Assembly (NCBI GenBank): GCA_020638495.1
Contig: JACKIN010000007.1
Span: forward strand, 62,001-126,000
DNA length: 64,000 nucleotides
DNA from: Geminicoccaceae bacterium
Lineage (GTDB): Bacteria > Pseudomonadota > Alphaproteobacteria > Geminicoccales > Geminicoccaceae
Direction: 5' to 3'
Part shown: positions 50,837 through 59,714 of the stretch, piece by piece
Numbering within the stretch: the stretch's first letter is position 1
How the letters are laid out: the number at the start of each line of letters is the position of its first letter
Notes under the pieces: generated by a model
What the model was told of the DNA's origin: nothing
Database searches by the model: none
What the model saw: the letters and a program-made list of their open reading frames with translations, nothing else
Program-made: the position numbers and the translations under genes

Positions 50837-52411
50837 ATGGCGGCTGGCGTTCCGAACATTCGCAAGCTGGAGAGCGCGCTGCTGGTCAACCGCGCCGAGC
50901 TCTTCCGCTTCGGCACGGCGGTGCTGTTCGTCATCGTCATCATGATCTTCGCGGTGGCGCAGGGCGCCTCGGGGCCGCATGGGCTGCTGCTGGTCGCGGC
51001 GGCGATGATCGGCGGCTACATGGCGCTCAATATCGGGGCCAACGACGTCGCCAACAATGTCGGCCCGGCGGTCGGCTCGCATGCCATCACGCTGACGGGG
51101 GCCATCGTCATCGCCGCCTCCTTCGAGGCCGGCGGGGCGCTGATCGCCGGCGGCGACGTGGTCGGCACGATCAAGAGCGGCATCATCGATCCGGCGCTGA
51201 TCCCGGATGCCACCACCTTCATCTGGCTGATGACCGCCGCCTTGCTGGCGGCCGCCCTCTGGCTCAACCTGGCGACGGCGCTGGGGGCGCCCGTCTCGAC
51301 CACTCACTCCATTGTCGGCGGGGTCCTGGGCGCCGGCATCGCCGCCGGCGGCTTCGGCATCGCCGACTGGGCCGAGGTCGGCCGGATTGTCGCGTCGTGG
51401 GTCATCTCGCCCGTGCTCGGCGGCCTCATCGCCGCCGGCTTCCTCTACATCATCAAGCGCCGCATCACCTACCAGAGCGACCTGATGGCAGCGGCCGAGC
51501 GGACCGTGCCGATGCTGATCGCGCTGATGGCCTGGTCGTTCACGACCTATCTCCTGCTCAAGGGGCTGAAGCAGCTCTGGAGCGTGAGCTTCCTCACCGC
51601 CGCCCTCATCGGCCTCGTGCTCGCCGGCGTCGCCTGGTTCGTCATGCGCCGCCATGTCGCGAGCTCGGCACCCAGGGTCCCGAACACCAAGGGCGGGGTC
51701 AACGAGCTCTTCACCGTGCCCCTGATCTTCGCCGCGGCCCTCCTGAGCTTCGCGCACGGGGCCAACGACGTGGCGAATGCCGTGGGCCCGCTGGCTGCCA
51801 TCAACGACGCGGTCTCCTCCGGCGGCGTCGCCAGCAAGGCGCACATCCCGATCTGGGTGATGCTGGTCGGCGCCATCGGCATCGCGCTCGGCCTGGCGCT
51901 CTTCGGGCCGAAGCTGATCCGCACGGTGGGCTCGGAGATCACCGAGCTCGACCGGGCCCGCGCCTTCTGCGTGGCGCTCTCGGCCGCGATCACCGTCATC
52001 GTCGCCTCGCAGCTCGGCCTGCCGGTCAGCTCCACCCATATCGCCGTAGGTGGCGTCTTCGGCGTCGGCTTCCTCCGCGAGTACCTCAAGGTCAGCTATG
52101 CACGCATGATCGAGGAGATCAGGGAGCACCACGCCGACGCGGACGCGGCGGCGGTCGAGGCCTTCCTCGCCCGCTTCGAAGCCGCCAAGGTGAGCGAGCG
52201 CCAGCTGATGCTGAGGCAGATGAAGGGCCAGTCGGGGGGCGCCACGCTGCGCAAGAAGGAGCGCAAGGGCCTGCGCAACATCAACCGCATCGAGCTGGTC
52301 AAGCGCTCGCTGCTCTTGCGGATCGCCGCCGCCTGGCTGATCACCGTGCCGGCGACGGCGATCGTCGGTGCCATGATCTTCTTCATGCTGCGCGGGGCGA
52401 TGCTGCCGTGA
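50837..52411 (+). CDS. pitA: PiT-family inorganic phosphate transporter
   Basis: A 524-residue membrane protein with about ten helices. The duplicated PiT motif is clear: NIGANDVANNVGPAVGSHAI in the N-terminal half and SFAHGANDVANAVGPLAAIN in the C-terminal half. A cytoplasmic coiled region (about 415-480) separates the last helices. GGGGGCGGG precedes ATG 50837; GTG 50801 would add 12 residues. It overlaps the universal stress gene by 4 bases. Transports phosphate, possibly as metal phosphate. Confidence 0.88.
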   Translation: MAAGVPNIRKLESALLVNRAELFRFGTAVLFVIVIMIFAVAQGASGPHGLLLVAAAMIGGYMALNIGANDVANNVGPAVGSHAITLTGAIVIAASFEAGGALIAGGDVVGTIKSGIIDPALIPDATTFIWLMTAALLAAALWLNLATALGAPVSTTHSIVGGVLGAGIAAGGFGIADWAEVGRIVASWVISPVLGGLIAAGFLYIIKRRITYQSDLMAAAERTVPMLIALMAWSFTTYLLLKGLKQLWSVSFLTAALIGLVLAGVAWFVMRRHVASSAPRVPNTKGGVNELFTVPLIFAAALLSFAHGANDVANAVGPLAAINDAVSSGGVASKAHIPIWVMLVGAIGIALGLALFGPKLIRTVGSEITELDRARAFCVALSAAITVIVASQLGLPVSSTHIAVGGVFGVGFLREYLKVSYARMIEEIREHHADADAAAVEAFLARFEAAKVSERQLMLRQMKGQSGGATLRKKERKGLRNINRIELVKRSLLLRIAAAWLITVPATAIVGAMIFFMLRGAMLP

Positions 52412-52902
52412 CCGCACCTGTTCTCTGCGCCGTCGACTTCTCGCCCGACGCCGAGGCGGCGCTGCTCTGGAGCTGCGCCCAGGCCGAGCTTGCCCAAGCA
52501 CCTCTCCTGCTGCTGCACGTGATCCACGACCCGGCCGCCAGCCCCGGCTTCTACCAGCGGCCCGACGATGGCTGGCTGCGCCCGCTGGCCGACGTGGCGG
52601 AGCAGATGCTGGGCGAGTTCCTCGACCGGCTCCGTCAGGAGCATCCGGACCAGGGACGGTTGAAGACGCTCGAGACCCGGCTCGTGCCGGGCCTGCCGGC
52701 CGGTCGCATCGTCGAGGTGGCAAGCGAGGCCGGCGCGGTGCTCGTCGTGGTCGGCAGCCGCGGCCGGACCGGGCTGCCGCACATCCTGCTCGGCTCGGTG
52801 GCCGAGCGGGTGGTGCAGATCGCCCCCATGCCGGTCGTCGTGGTCAAGCGGGCAGCCACTGTGGCAGCCGACGCCGACCAGGCCGATGGTGGCCGGAAGT
52901 GA
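52408..52902 (+). CDS. Universal stress protein (UspA family)
   Basis: A 164-residue UspA-fold protein. It has LCAVDFSPDAEAALLWSCAQAELAQAPLLLLHVIHDPA at the N-terminus and the ATP-binding VVVGSRGRTGLPHILLGSVAERVVQIAPMPVVVVK at the C-terminus (G-2x-G-9x-G(S) pattern). The GTG start overlaps the pit stop, and the stop overlaps the next GTG, so it is translated as the middle gene of a three-gene phosphate operon, an uncommon place for a Usp. Confidence 0.9.
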   Translation: MTAPVLCAVDFSPDAEAALLWSCAQAELAQAPLLLLHVIHDPAASPGFYQRPDDGWLRPLADVAEQMLGEFLDRLRQEHPDQGRLKTLETRLVPGLPAGRIVEVASEAGAVLVVVGSRGRTGLPHILLGSVAERVVQIAPMPVVVVKRAATVAADADQADGGRK

Positions 52903-54572
52903 CTGTCGAGCTCGACCATTTCGCGCTCTGGACCGGGCTCTTCGGCGGCATGGCGCTCTTTCTCTACGGCATGGACGTCCTGACCGTGTCGCTCAAGCGT
53001 GCCGCGGGCGAGCATCTCAAGGACCTGCTCGGCCGGGTGACCCGCAACCGCTTTCTCGGCGCCGGGGTCGGCGCCCTGGTCACCGGAATCGTCAACTCGT
53101 CGACGGTGACCACGGTGATCCTGGTCGGCTTCATCTCCGCCGGGCTCATGTCGATGGCGCAAAGCGTGGCCGTGATCATGGGCGCGAATATCGGCAGCAC
53201 CGTCACCGCCCAGATCCTCGCCTTCAACGTCAGCCGCTTCGCCTTGCCGATCCTGACGCTCGGCTTCCTCGTCGCCTTCGTGCCCAAGGGCGAACGCACG
53301 CGGGAATTCGGCCGGATGCTGCTCGGCGCCGGCCTCGTCTTCTACGGCATCGCCGTGATGAGCGAGGCGATGGCGCCGTTGCGCGCCTACCCGCCGTTCA
53401 TCGACTTCATCAAGACGCTCTCGCATCCCCTGCCCGCGGCGCTGGCCGGGATGACCTTCACCGCCCTCGTCCATTCCTCGGCGGCGACCACCGGTGTCGT
53501 GATCGTGCTGGCGGGCCAGGGTGTCATGTCGCTCGAGACGGCGATCGCGGTGGCCCTCGGCGCGAATGTCGGCACGTGCGCCACCGCCGGGCTCGCGGCC
53601 ATCGGCAAGCCGCGCGAGGCGGTCCGCGCCGCCCTCGTGCATGTGCTCTTCAACGTTGCCGGCGTCGCCATCTGGATCGGCTTCATTCCCGAGCTCGCCG
53701 AGATCGTGCGCGCCGTCTCCCCGGCGGCGACGAATCTGACCGGCTCGGCCAGGGCGGCGGCGGAGGCGCCGCGGCAGGTGGCGAACGCGCACACCATCTT
53801 CAACATCGTCAACACGCTCCTCTTCATCGGCTTCACGACGCAGATCGCCCGGCTGGTCGAATGGCTGGTGCCCGACCGGCCGCTCGGCGCCGACGAGCCG
53901 CTGGCGCCGAGGTTCCTCGACGACAATCTGCTCTCGACCCCGGCCATGGCGCTCGACAGCGCCCGGCGGGAGATCGGCCGGATGGGCGACTATGTCGGCG
54001 CCATGCTCGAGCGGGCCCTGCCGGCCGCCCTCTCGGGCTCGCGCCAGGCGCTCTATGCGATCGAGGCGATGGACAAGCCCGTCGACGGGCTGCACCGGGC
54101 GCTGATCGCCTATCTGAGCCGCATCTCGGCGACGCCCTTGACCCCGGACCAGGCGCCGGTGCTGATGCATCTGGTCGCCATGACCAACGACCTCGAGCAT
54201 CTCGCGGACCGGATCGCGACCGACATGACCACCTCGGCGCGCAAGCGGATCGACGAGCGGGTGGTGATCGCCCCCGACGCGGCGAGCCGGATCACCGCCT
54301 ATCACGCGGCGGTGGTCAAGGCGCTGCGCGATGCCGTCACGGCGGTGATGACCGACGACCACGAGCTCGCCACCACCGTGCGCAACATGAAGCACGGGGT
54401 GACCGACATGGCGAGCCAGATCAGCCGCGAGCGCTTTGGCCACGTTCCAAAAGGCGCGCAGAACGCGATCCGGGGCTACGTGCGCGAGGTGGAGCTGCTC
54501 CAGATCCTCGACGGCATCTTCAAGATCGCCCGGCGCATCGCCCGGACGGAGCTGGTGCCGGAGCCGGCCTGA
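52899..54572 (+). CDS. Na/Pi cotransporter family protein (NptA/YjbB-like)
   Basis: A 557-residue protein. The N-terminal half holds duplicated Na/Pi cotransporter repeats: GLFGGMALFLYGMDVL..., VTGIVNSSTVTTVILVGFI and TALVHSSAATTGVVIVLAG. The C-terminal 200 residues form a PhoU-like helical domain (HLVAMTNDLEHLADRIATDM, DAVTAVMTDDHELATTV). The GTG start overlaps the Usp stop by 4 bases. Probably a sodium-coupled phosphate carrier or exporter, regulated by its PhoU-like domain; together with Pit it suggests controlled phosphate flux. Confidence 0.86.
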   Translation: MTVELDHFALWTGLFGGMALFLYGMDVLTVSLKRAAGEHLKDLLGRVTRNRFLGAGVGALVTGIVNSSTVTTVILVGFISAGLMSMAQSVAVIMGANIGSTVTAQILAFNVSRFALPILTLGFLVAFVPKGERTREFGRMLLGAGLVFYGIAVMSEAMAPLRAYPPFIDFIKTLSHPLPAALAGMTFTALVHSSAATTGVVIVLAGQGVMSLETAIAVALGANVGTCATAGLAAIGKPREAVRAALVHVLFNVAGVAIWIGFIPELAEIVRAVSPAATNLTGSARAAAEAPRQVANAHTIFNIVNTLLFIGFTTQIARLVEWLVPDRPLGADEPLAPRFLDDNLLSTPAMALDSARREIGRMGDYVGAMLERALPAALSGSRQALYAIEAMDKPVDGLHRALIAYLSRISATPLTPDQAPVLMHLVAMTNDLEHLADRIATDMTTSARKRIDERVVIAPDAASRITAYHAAVVKALRDAVTAVMTDDHELATTVRNMKHGVTDMASQISRERFGHVPKGAQNAIRGYVREVELLQILDGIFKIARRIARTELVPEPA

Positions 54573-54633
54573 GGGCGTGCCTCGGCAATCGATCCGTGCC
54601 AATAGTGGCGGGCGCGGTTTCGGGAGGAGTGAC

Positions 54634-54936
54634 ATGACAGGCGATCGGGCATTGCTGCATCTGGCGCCGGACGACAACGTGGCGGTGGCGCTGCGGACGC
54701 TGGTGCCGGGCGAGACGGTGGAGATCGACGGGTTGGCGGTCACGGTGCGGGATGCGATCCCGTTCGCGCACAAGATCGCCCTCGCCGAGCTGCCGCAGGG
54801 GGCCACCGTCACCAAGTACGGCGTCGCCATCGGCAGCACGACCGCGCCGATCGCCGCCGGGGCGCATGTGCACGTGCACAACCTGAAGAGCGACTACATC
54901 GTCAATCGCGAGGACTTCTTCGAGGCCGCATCATGA
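54634..54936 (+). CDS. UxaA-type dehydratase small subunit (SAF domain)
   Basis: A 100-residue SAF-domain protein, the N-terminal part of altronate dehydratase split off as a small subunit. Key segments are LLHLAPDDNVAVALRTL, the His of FAHKIALAEL and VTKYGVAIGSTTAPIAAGAHVHVHNL. GGGAGGAG lies 6 bases before the ATG. Its stop overlaps the large-subunit ATG by 4 bases. Two-subunit relatives act on altronate, galactarate or (2R)-sulfolactate (SuyAB). Confidence 0.85.
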   Translation: MTGDRALLHLAPDDNVAVALRTLVPGETVEIDGLAVTVRDAIPFAHKIALAELPQGATVTKYGVAIGSTTAPIAAGAHVHVHNLKSDYIVNREDFFEAAS

Positions 54937-56135
54937 GCGAGACGAGCATCCAGGCTTTCGCCCGCGCCGATGGCGGCAAGGGCATCCGCAATCTCGTGGT
55001 CGTCGCCTATCTGGTCGAGTGCGCGCATCATGTGGCCCGGGCCGTGACGGTGCCGTTCGAGGGGGACGGCGTGCATCTGATCGGCTTCGCCGGCTGCTAC
55101 CCGAACGGCTATGCCGAGGAGATGATGGAGGCGCTGACCACCCACCCCAACGTGGGGGCGGTGCTGCTGGTCTCGCTCGGCTGCGAGCAGTTCAATCGGC
55201 AGAAGCTGATGAAGCGGGTCGAGGCGAGCGGCCGGCCGGTGGAGCTGCTGGTGATCCAGAAGGCCGGCGGCACGCGCAGCACGGTCGAGGCGGGACGGGC
55301 CTGGGTCAGCGAGCAGGTGGCGGCGCTGGCGAAGGCGCCCAGGGTGCCCATGGGGCTCGACGAGCTGATCGTCGGCACGATCTGCGGCGGCTCGGACGGC
55401 ACCAGCGGGCTCACCGCCAACCCGGCCATCGGCAAGGCGGCGGACATCCTGGTGGACGCGGGGGCGCGGGTGATGTTCGAGGAGCTGGGCGAGCTCTTCG
55501 GCTGCGAGGCGCACATGGCGGCCCGTGCCGCGACACCCGAGCTCGGCCGGGCGATCATGGATGCCATGGACAAGAGCCGTCGGGTCTACGGCATGCTGGA
55601 CCAGTCGAGCTTCGGCGGCGGCAACATCACGGGCGGGCTCAGCACGATCGAGGAGAAGTCGATCGGCGCCTACACCAAGAGCGGCACCCGGCCGATCGTC
55701 GGGATGCTCAAGCCGGGCGTGAAGCCGACGGCCAAGGGTCTCTATCTCCTCGACATGATCGGCGACGGCCCGGTGCGCTGGGGCTTCCCGAACATCAACG
55801 ACAATGCCGAGATCACCGAGATGATCGCCTGCGGAGCGCATCTCTCGCTCTTCTCGACCGGCCGCGGCTCGGTCGTGGGCTCGGCCATCTCGCCGGTGAT
55901 CAAGGTCTGCGCCAATCCCGAGACCTATCGGCGGCTGGCGGACGACATGGATGTCGACGCCGGGCGGATCCTCGAAGGCAGGGGCACGCTCGACGAGGTG
56001 GGCCGCGAGATCGTCGACCTCGTGACGCGGGTGGCAGGTGGCGAGCCGACGAAGTCGGAGGCGCTCGGGCATCAGGAGTTCGTGCTGACCTACAAGAGCT
56101 TCGCGCCGCTCGGCCCGGCCTGCCTGCCGGCCTGA
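54933..56135 (+). CDS. UxaA-type dehydratase large subunit
   Basis: A 400-residue UxaA/SuyB family protein. Visible family motifs are GCYPNGYAEEMMEALTTHPNVGAVLLVSLGCEQ, GLDELIVGTICGGSDGTSGLTANPAIG and FGGGNITGGLSTIEEKS with HLSLFSTGRGS toward the C-terminus. Together with the overlapping small subunit it forms one iron-dependent dehydratase or lyase. The substrate cannot be set: altronate and galactarate fit the sugar-acid theme, sulfolactate is an alternative. No transporter or regulator adjoins it directly. Confidence 0.84.
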   Translation: MSETSIQAFARADGGKGIRNLVVVAYLVECAHHVARAVTVPFEGDGVHLIGFAGCYPNGYAEEMMEALTTHPNVGAVLLVSLGCEQFNRQKLMKRVEASGRPVELLVIQKAGGTRSTVEAGRAWVSEQVAALAKAPRVPMGLDELIVGTICGGSDGTSGLTANPAIGKAADILVDAGARVMFEELGELFGCEAHMAARAATPELGRAIMDAMDKSRRVYGMLDQSSFGGGNITGGLSTIEEKSIGAYTKSGTRPIVGMLKPGVKPTAKGLYLLDMIGDGPVRWGFPNINDNAEITEMIACGAHLSLFSTGRGSVVGSAISPVIKVCANPETYRRLADDMDVDAGRILEGRGTLDEVGREIVDLVTRVAGGEPTKSEALGHQEFVLTYKSFAPLGPACLPA

Positions 56136-56244
56136 GCAAGCCCGGTGGGGTAACAGCGCCGCATGGCGAAATTGGCGTCGGGTCCCCAGATCGCCTAGAA
56201 CGCGCGACAGCCCCCGCGCGTCACCCCTTCAGCAGCCGGAATCC

Positions 56245-57948
56245 ATGCGCGACGTCTTTCGCATCTTCATGAGCTCCGAAGGCATGGTCAAATGGACCGT
56301 GCTGGCGGCGCTCATCCTCGCCACCATGGCCGAGGGCATCGGGCTCGCCAGCATGCTGCCCGCCGTGACCCTGGCCTTCGGCGAGAACGACACGACCGGC
56401 ATCGGCCAGGCCGTCACGGACGGGCTCGCCTGGTTCGGCCTGCCGGCGAGCCTGCCCATGCTGCTCCTGGTCATCGTCGCCGGCATGCTGCTGAAGGCGC
56501 TCCTGGTGATCCTCGCCATGTACCATGTGAGCGCCGTGGTCGCCGAGGTGGCGTCCCGCGTGCGGATCGCCCTGGTCACGGCCCTGCTCAATGTCCGCTG
56601 GCCCTATTTCACCCGCCATCCGGTCGGCCGGCTGGCGAACTCCGTGAGCCTCGATTCGACCCGTGCCGGCGACGCGTATCTGATTGCCACGACCTATATG
56701 GCGACGGTCTTCCAGGCCGGGATCACCCTCGTGGTGGCTCTGCTCGTCTCCTGGAAGGTGGCGCTGGTCGGGCTCCTGGTGGGTGCGGTCATCGCCCTGA
56801 TCCTCCTGCCTCTGGTCAGCATGGCGAAGCGCGCCGGGCTGAAGCAGCGCCAGCGCACCGAGGATATCGTCACGCTCCTCTCCGACACGCTCTCCAACAT
56901 CAAGCCCCTGAAGGCGATGTCGCGGCAGGCGCAGTTCGCCGCCTTCTTCGCCAGCCGGACCAACAAGCTTCGCCGGGCGTTGCAGCAGGAGGCGATGAGC
57001 CGGCATCTGATGAAGAGCCTGCGGGAGCCGATCGTCGCCATGGCGGTCGCCGGCGCCTTCTACGTCGTCCACACCAGCGGGGCGGTCGCCCTGCCCGAGC
57101 TGCTGGTCATGGGCGTCCTTCTGTCCCGGATCATCAGCACGCTCGGCAAGGTGCAGGAGCTCGAGCAGAAGGCGCAGAACCTCCAGGCATCCTACTGGTC
57201 GGTGCACGGGCTGGTGGCCGAGGCCGAGGCCGAGAGCGAGCAGTTCACCGGGACGCGCCGGCCGACTTTCGAGGTGGGTGTCGCCCTCGACAAGGTGACC
57301 TTCGGCTATGGCGAGAAGCCGGTCATCCAGAATGCCAGCCTGACCATTCCAACAGGCGAGCTCACGGTCATCACCGGCCCCTCCGGCGTCGGCAAGACGA
57401 CGATCACCGATCTTCTGCTCGGGCTGCTCACGCCACAGAGCGGGGCGGTGCGGGTCGACGGGGTGCCGCTCGACGAGCTGGATGTGCCGGCCTGGCGCTC
57501 CATGCTGGGCTACGTGCCGCAGGAGCTGGCCCTCTTCCACGACAGCGTGCTGGCCAACGTGACGCTGGGTGACCCGAGCTTCGACGAGAAGGCGGCCGAG
57601 GAGGCGCTGCGCCTGGCCGGCGCCTGGGATTTCGTCGCCGCCCTGCCGGGCGGGATAAACCAGGTCGTCGGCGAGCGCGGCACCATGCTCTCGGGCGGCC
57701 AGCGCCAGCGCATCGCCCTCGCCCGGGCGCTCGTGGTCAAGCCGAAGCTCCTGATCCTCGACGAGGTGACGAGCGCCCTCGATCCGGAAACCGAGGCTGC
57801 GATCTGCGCCAATGTGCGCCAGCTCAGCGGTCGGGTCTCGATCGTCGCCATCACCCACCGGCCGATCTGGGTGGAGCTGGCCGATCGGGTCTACGAGGTC
57901 GGGCCCGACGGCATCACGACCAAGGAAGTGTCGCGGGCCGTGGCCTGA
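56245..57948 (+). CDS. ABC exporter with fused membrane and ATPase domains
   Basis: A 567-residue half-transporter. The N-terminal 310 residues hold six predicted helices; the C-terminal ATPase has Walker A GPSGVGKTT (near 376-384), signature MLSGGQRQRIALARAL and Walker B LLILDEVTSALD, plus the H-loop IVAITHRP. It works as a homodimer and is of the lipid/polysaccharide-exporter type. It precedes a group of glycan- and sulfate-modifying genes, so export of a lipid-linked saccharide or other surface compound is the best guess. Confidence 0.85.
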   Translation: MRDVFRIFMSSEGMVKWTVLAALILATMAEGIGLASMLPAVTLAFGENDTTGIGQAVTDGLAWFGLPASLPMLLLVIVAGMLLKALLVILAMYHVSAVVAEVASRVRIALVTALLNVRWPYFTRHPVGRLANSVSLDSTRAGDAYLIATTYMATVFQAGITLVVALLVSWKVALVGLLVGAVIALILLPLVSMAKRAGLKQRQRTEDIVTLLSDTLSNIKPLKAMSRQAQFAAFFASRTNKLRRALQQEAMSRHLMKSLREPIVAMAVAGAFYVVHTSGAVALPELLVMGVLLSRIISTLGKVQELEQKAQNLQASYWSVHGLVAEAEAESEQFTGTRRPTFEVGVALDKVTFGYGEKPVIQNASLTIPTGELTVITGPSGVGKTTITDLLLGLLTPQSGAVRVDGVPLDELDVPAWRSMLGYVPQELALFHDSVLANVTLGDPSFDEKAAEEALRLAGAWDFVAALPGGINQVVGERGTMLSGGQRQRIALARALVVKPKLLILDEVTSALDPETEAAICANVRQLSGRVSIVAITHRPIWVELADRVYEVGPDGITTKEVSRAVA

Positions 57949-58066
57949 GAGCCAAATGGGGCACACCCGCCCCATGATCGCCGGGCCGGTTGCCGCACCT
58001 GGTTGCGGGTCGCGGCGCACATGCTATCTGACGGGGTGTGCCTGCCGCGGGTTGAACGAAGGGGCC

Positions 58067-58828
58067 ATGTCGACACTTCTGATCCTGGGCTCGAAGCCGG
58101 AGCCGGCGCTGCCGGCGCCGGGTGCAATCGATGCTGTCGCCTGCGCCAATGCCTCGGGCCGCTCGGCCGTGCGGCACGGCCTGCCGGATCCGGTCATCAC
58201 CGTGATGTCGGCGGTCCTGACCTCCGGTCACAAGGCGGCGAACGACCTGGCGCTCGAGGCGCTGCGCGGCCTGCGCACCGGTCAGCTCTACATCTACCCG
58301 CGACCGGAGGCGGAGGGCTCGGCGCTGAAGCGCGCATGGCGCGAGCTGCGGCGCTATCGGATGCACCCCTGGTATTTCAAGCGGCGGCTGCGGGCGCTCG
58401 ATTATGGCTTCGACGAGGCCATAGCCTGGTCGCGCGAGCGGTACGATGCGCTGATGCGGCGGCTGACGGGTGGCGATCCGGCCGTGGCGGAGCTGATGGC
58501 GCGCAAGCAGCCTTCGACGGGGGTGATGGCCCTCGCCATCGGCCTCGCCGACGGTCGCTTCGACCGGTTCGTGATGAGCGGGTTCTCCTTCGAGATCACG
58601 CACGCCTATGCCCACAACCCCTTGATCGACGAGGCGGGATCGACCCGCAGCAAGCATACCGAGACCGACGTCGCCATCCTGCGCTGCCTCGCCGGCCGGC
58701 ATGCCGGCATCTTCACCACCGAGCCCACGGTGCACGATCGTGCCGGCCTGCCCTTCCTCCCGGCGCCGCCGAGGGAGCAGGGCAACCGACGCGACGCGGC
58801 GCCGCTGGCCGCCCAAGGAGCCTCCTAG
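58067..58828 (+). CDS. Hypothetical protein in surface-glycan locus
   Basis: A 253-residue protein without a recognised family. It begins with a Rossmann-like strand and loop (STLLILGSKPEPALP), has a basic middle (WRELRRYRMHPWYFKRRLRALDYG) and MSGFSFEITHAYAHNPLIDE near residue 185. The latter, with SKHTETDVAILRCL, recalls sugar-transferase-like proteins that read a second nucleotide-sugar domain, but the match is weak. ATG 58067 has GAAGGGGCC just upstream. It lies 4 bases before the oxygenase gene and probably shares its transcript. Confidence 0.6.
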   Translation: MSTLLILGSKPEPALPAPGAIDAVACANASGRSAVRHGLPDPVITVMSAVLTSGHKAANDLALEALRGLRTGQLYIYPRPEAEGSALKRAWRELRRYRMHPWYFKRRLRALDYGFDEAIAWSRERYDALMRRLTGGDPAVAELMARKQPSTGVMALAIGLADGRFDRFVMSGFSFEITHAYAHNPLIDEAGSTRSKHTETDVAILRCLAGRHAGIFTTEPTVHDRAGLPFLPAPPREQGNRRDAAPLAAQGAS

Positions 58829-58832
58829 AGCC

Positions 58833-59657
58833 ATGGCCACAGCCATCGAACCAGCCCCCGCCCCGGCCGCCCCGGTCGGCGCTTCCCGGAACGGAACGGG
58901 CATGTTCAACTACGACCACCTCGAGCTGCGCTACGACCCGTTCCCCATCGGCCTCGCCAAGCCGCTGGTCGAAGCCGACCGCTATGCCGAGATGCTGGCG
59001 AACTATCCCGACCAGGAGCTTTTCGCCTATCTCGCCAAGGTCGGGCACAAATACTCGCTCTCGGAGAAGAGCAACCCCAAGGCCTATCACGATTTCGTCC
59101 AGTCGAAGCCGATCTGGCGCGATTTTCACGCCATGATCAAGAGCGACGCCTTCGTCAAGGGCGTGGTGGACGCCCTGGCGGAGCGCCATGTCGATCTCGG
59201 CTACGGCAAGCTGCCGACCCCGGCGCGCCGGACGAAGAAATTCGTGCGCAACCTGCTGCGCGGCCGGCTCGACGCCGGCAGGTCGCCGCTCTCCGCCCGC
59301 TTCGAGTACTCGATGCTGCCGGCGGATGGCGGCTACGTGATCCCGCACACCGATTCGCCGGGCAAGGTCATCACCATGGTGGTCTCGATGGTCGGCGAGG
59401 GCGAATGGGACCAGGCGATCGGCGGCGGCACCGACCTCAACAAGCCGAAGGACCCGGCGCTGACCTACAACGAGCTGAACCGGCAGGCGCGGTTCGACGA
59501 GATGGACGTGATCGACACGTTCGAGTTCACGCCGAACCAGGGCGTGATCTTCGTCAAGACGTTCAATTCCTGGCACTCGGTCCGGCCGATGACCGGCAAG
59601 GGCAGCAAGCTGATGCGCAAGACGCTGACCATCAACATCGAGAGCTACGACAACTAG
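58833..59657 (+). CDS. 2OG-Fe(II) oxygenase superfamily protein
   Basis: A 274-residue dioxygenase of the prolyl-hydroxylase-like fold. The metal triad is seen as His172 and Asp174 (VIPHTDSPGKVITMVVSM) and His248 (FNSWHSVRPM); Arg262 may bind 2-oxoglutarate. A disordered Ala/Pro-rich N-terminus precedes the fold. ATG 58833 lies 4 bases after the preceding stop. In this setting it may hydroxylate a sugar, lipid or peptide; relatives act on both proteins and small molecules. Confidence 0.82.
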   Translation: MATAIEPAPAPAAPVGASRNGTGMFNYDHLELRYDPFPIGLAKPLVEADRYAEMLANYPDQELFAYLAKVGHKYSLSEKSNPKAYHDFVQSKPIWRDFHAMIKSDAFVKGVVDALAERHVDLGYGKLPTPARRTKKFVRNLLRGRLDAGRSPLSARFEYSMLPADGGYVIPHTDSPGKVITMVVSMVGEGEWDQAIGGGTDLNKPKDPALTYNELNRQARFDEMDVIDTFEFTPNQGVIFVKTFNSWHSVRPMTGKGSKLMRKTLTINIESYDN

Positions 59658-59714
59658 CGCCTCCCGGCCTCAGGCGTCCGAGGCCAGCTTCATGAGCAAG
59701 CGGCGGGGCAGCGC

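Noticed and set aside
48926..52723. A 1265-residue minus-strand open frame covering the IlvD gene and its upstream region
   Set aside because: Only the part below 50629 matches the dehydratase family; the rest is antisense to pit and its His/Asp/Gly/Arg-rich composition is that of a high-GC shadow frame.
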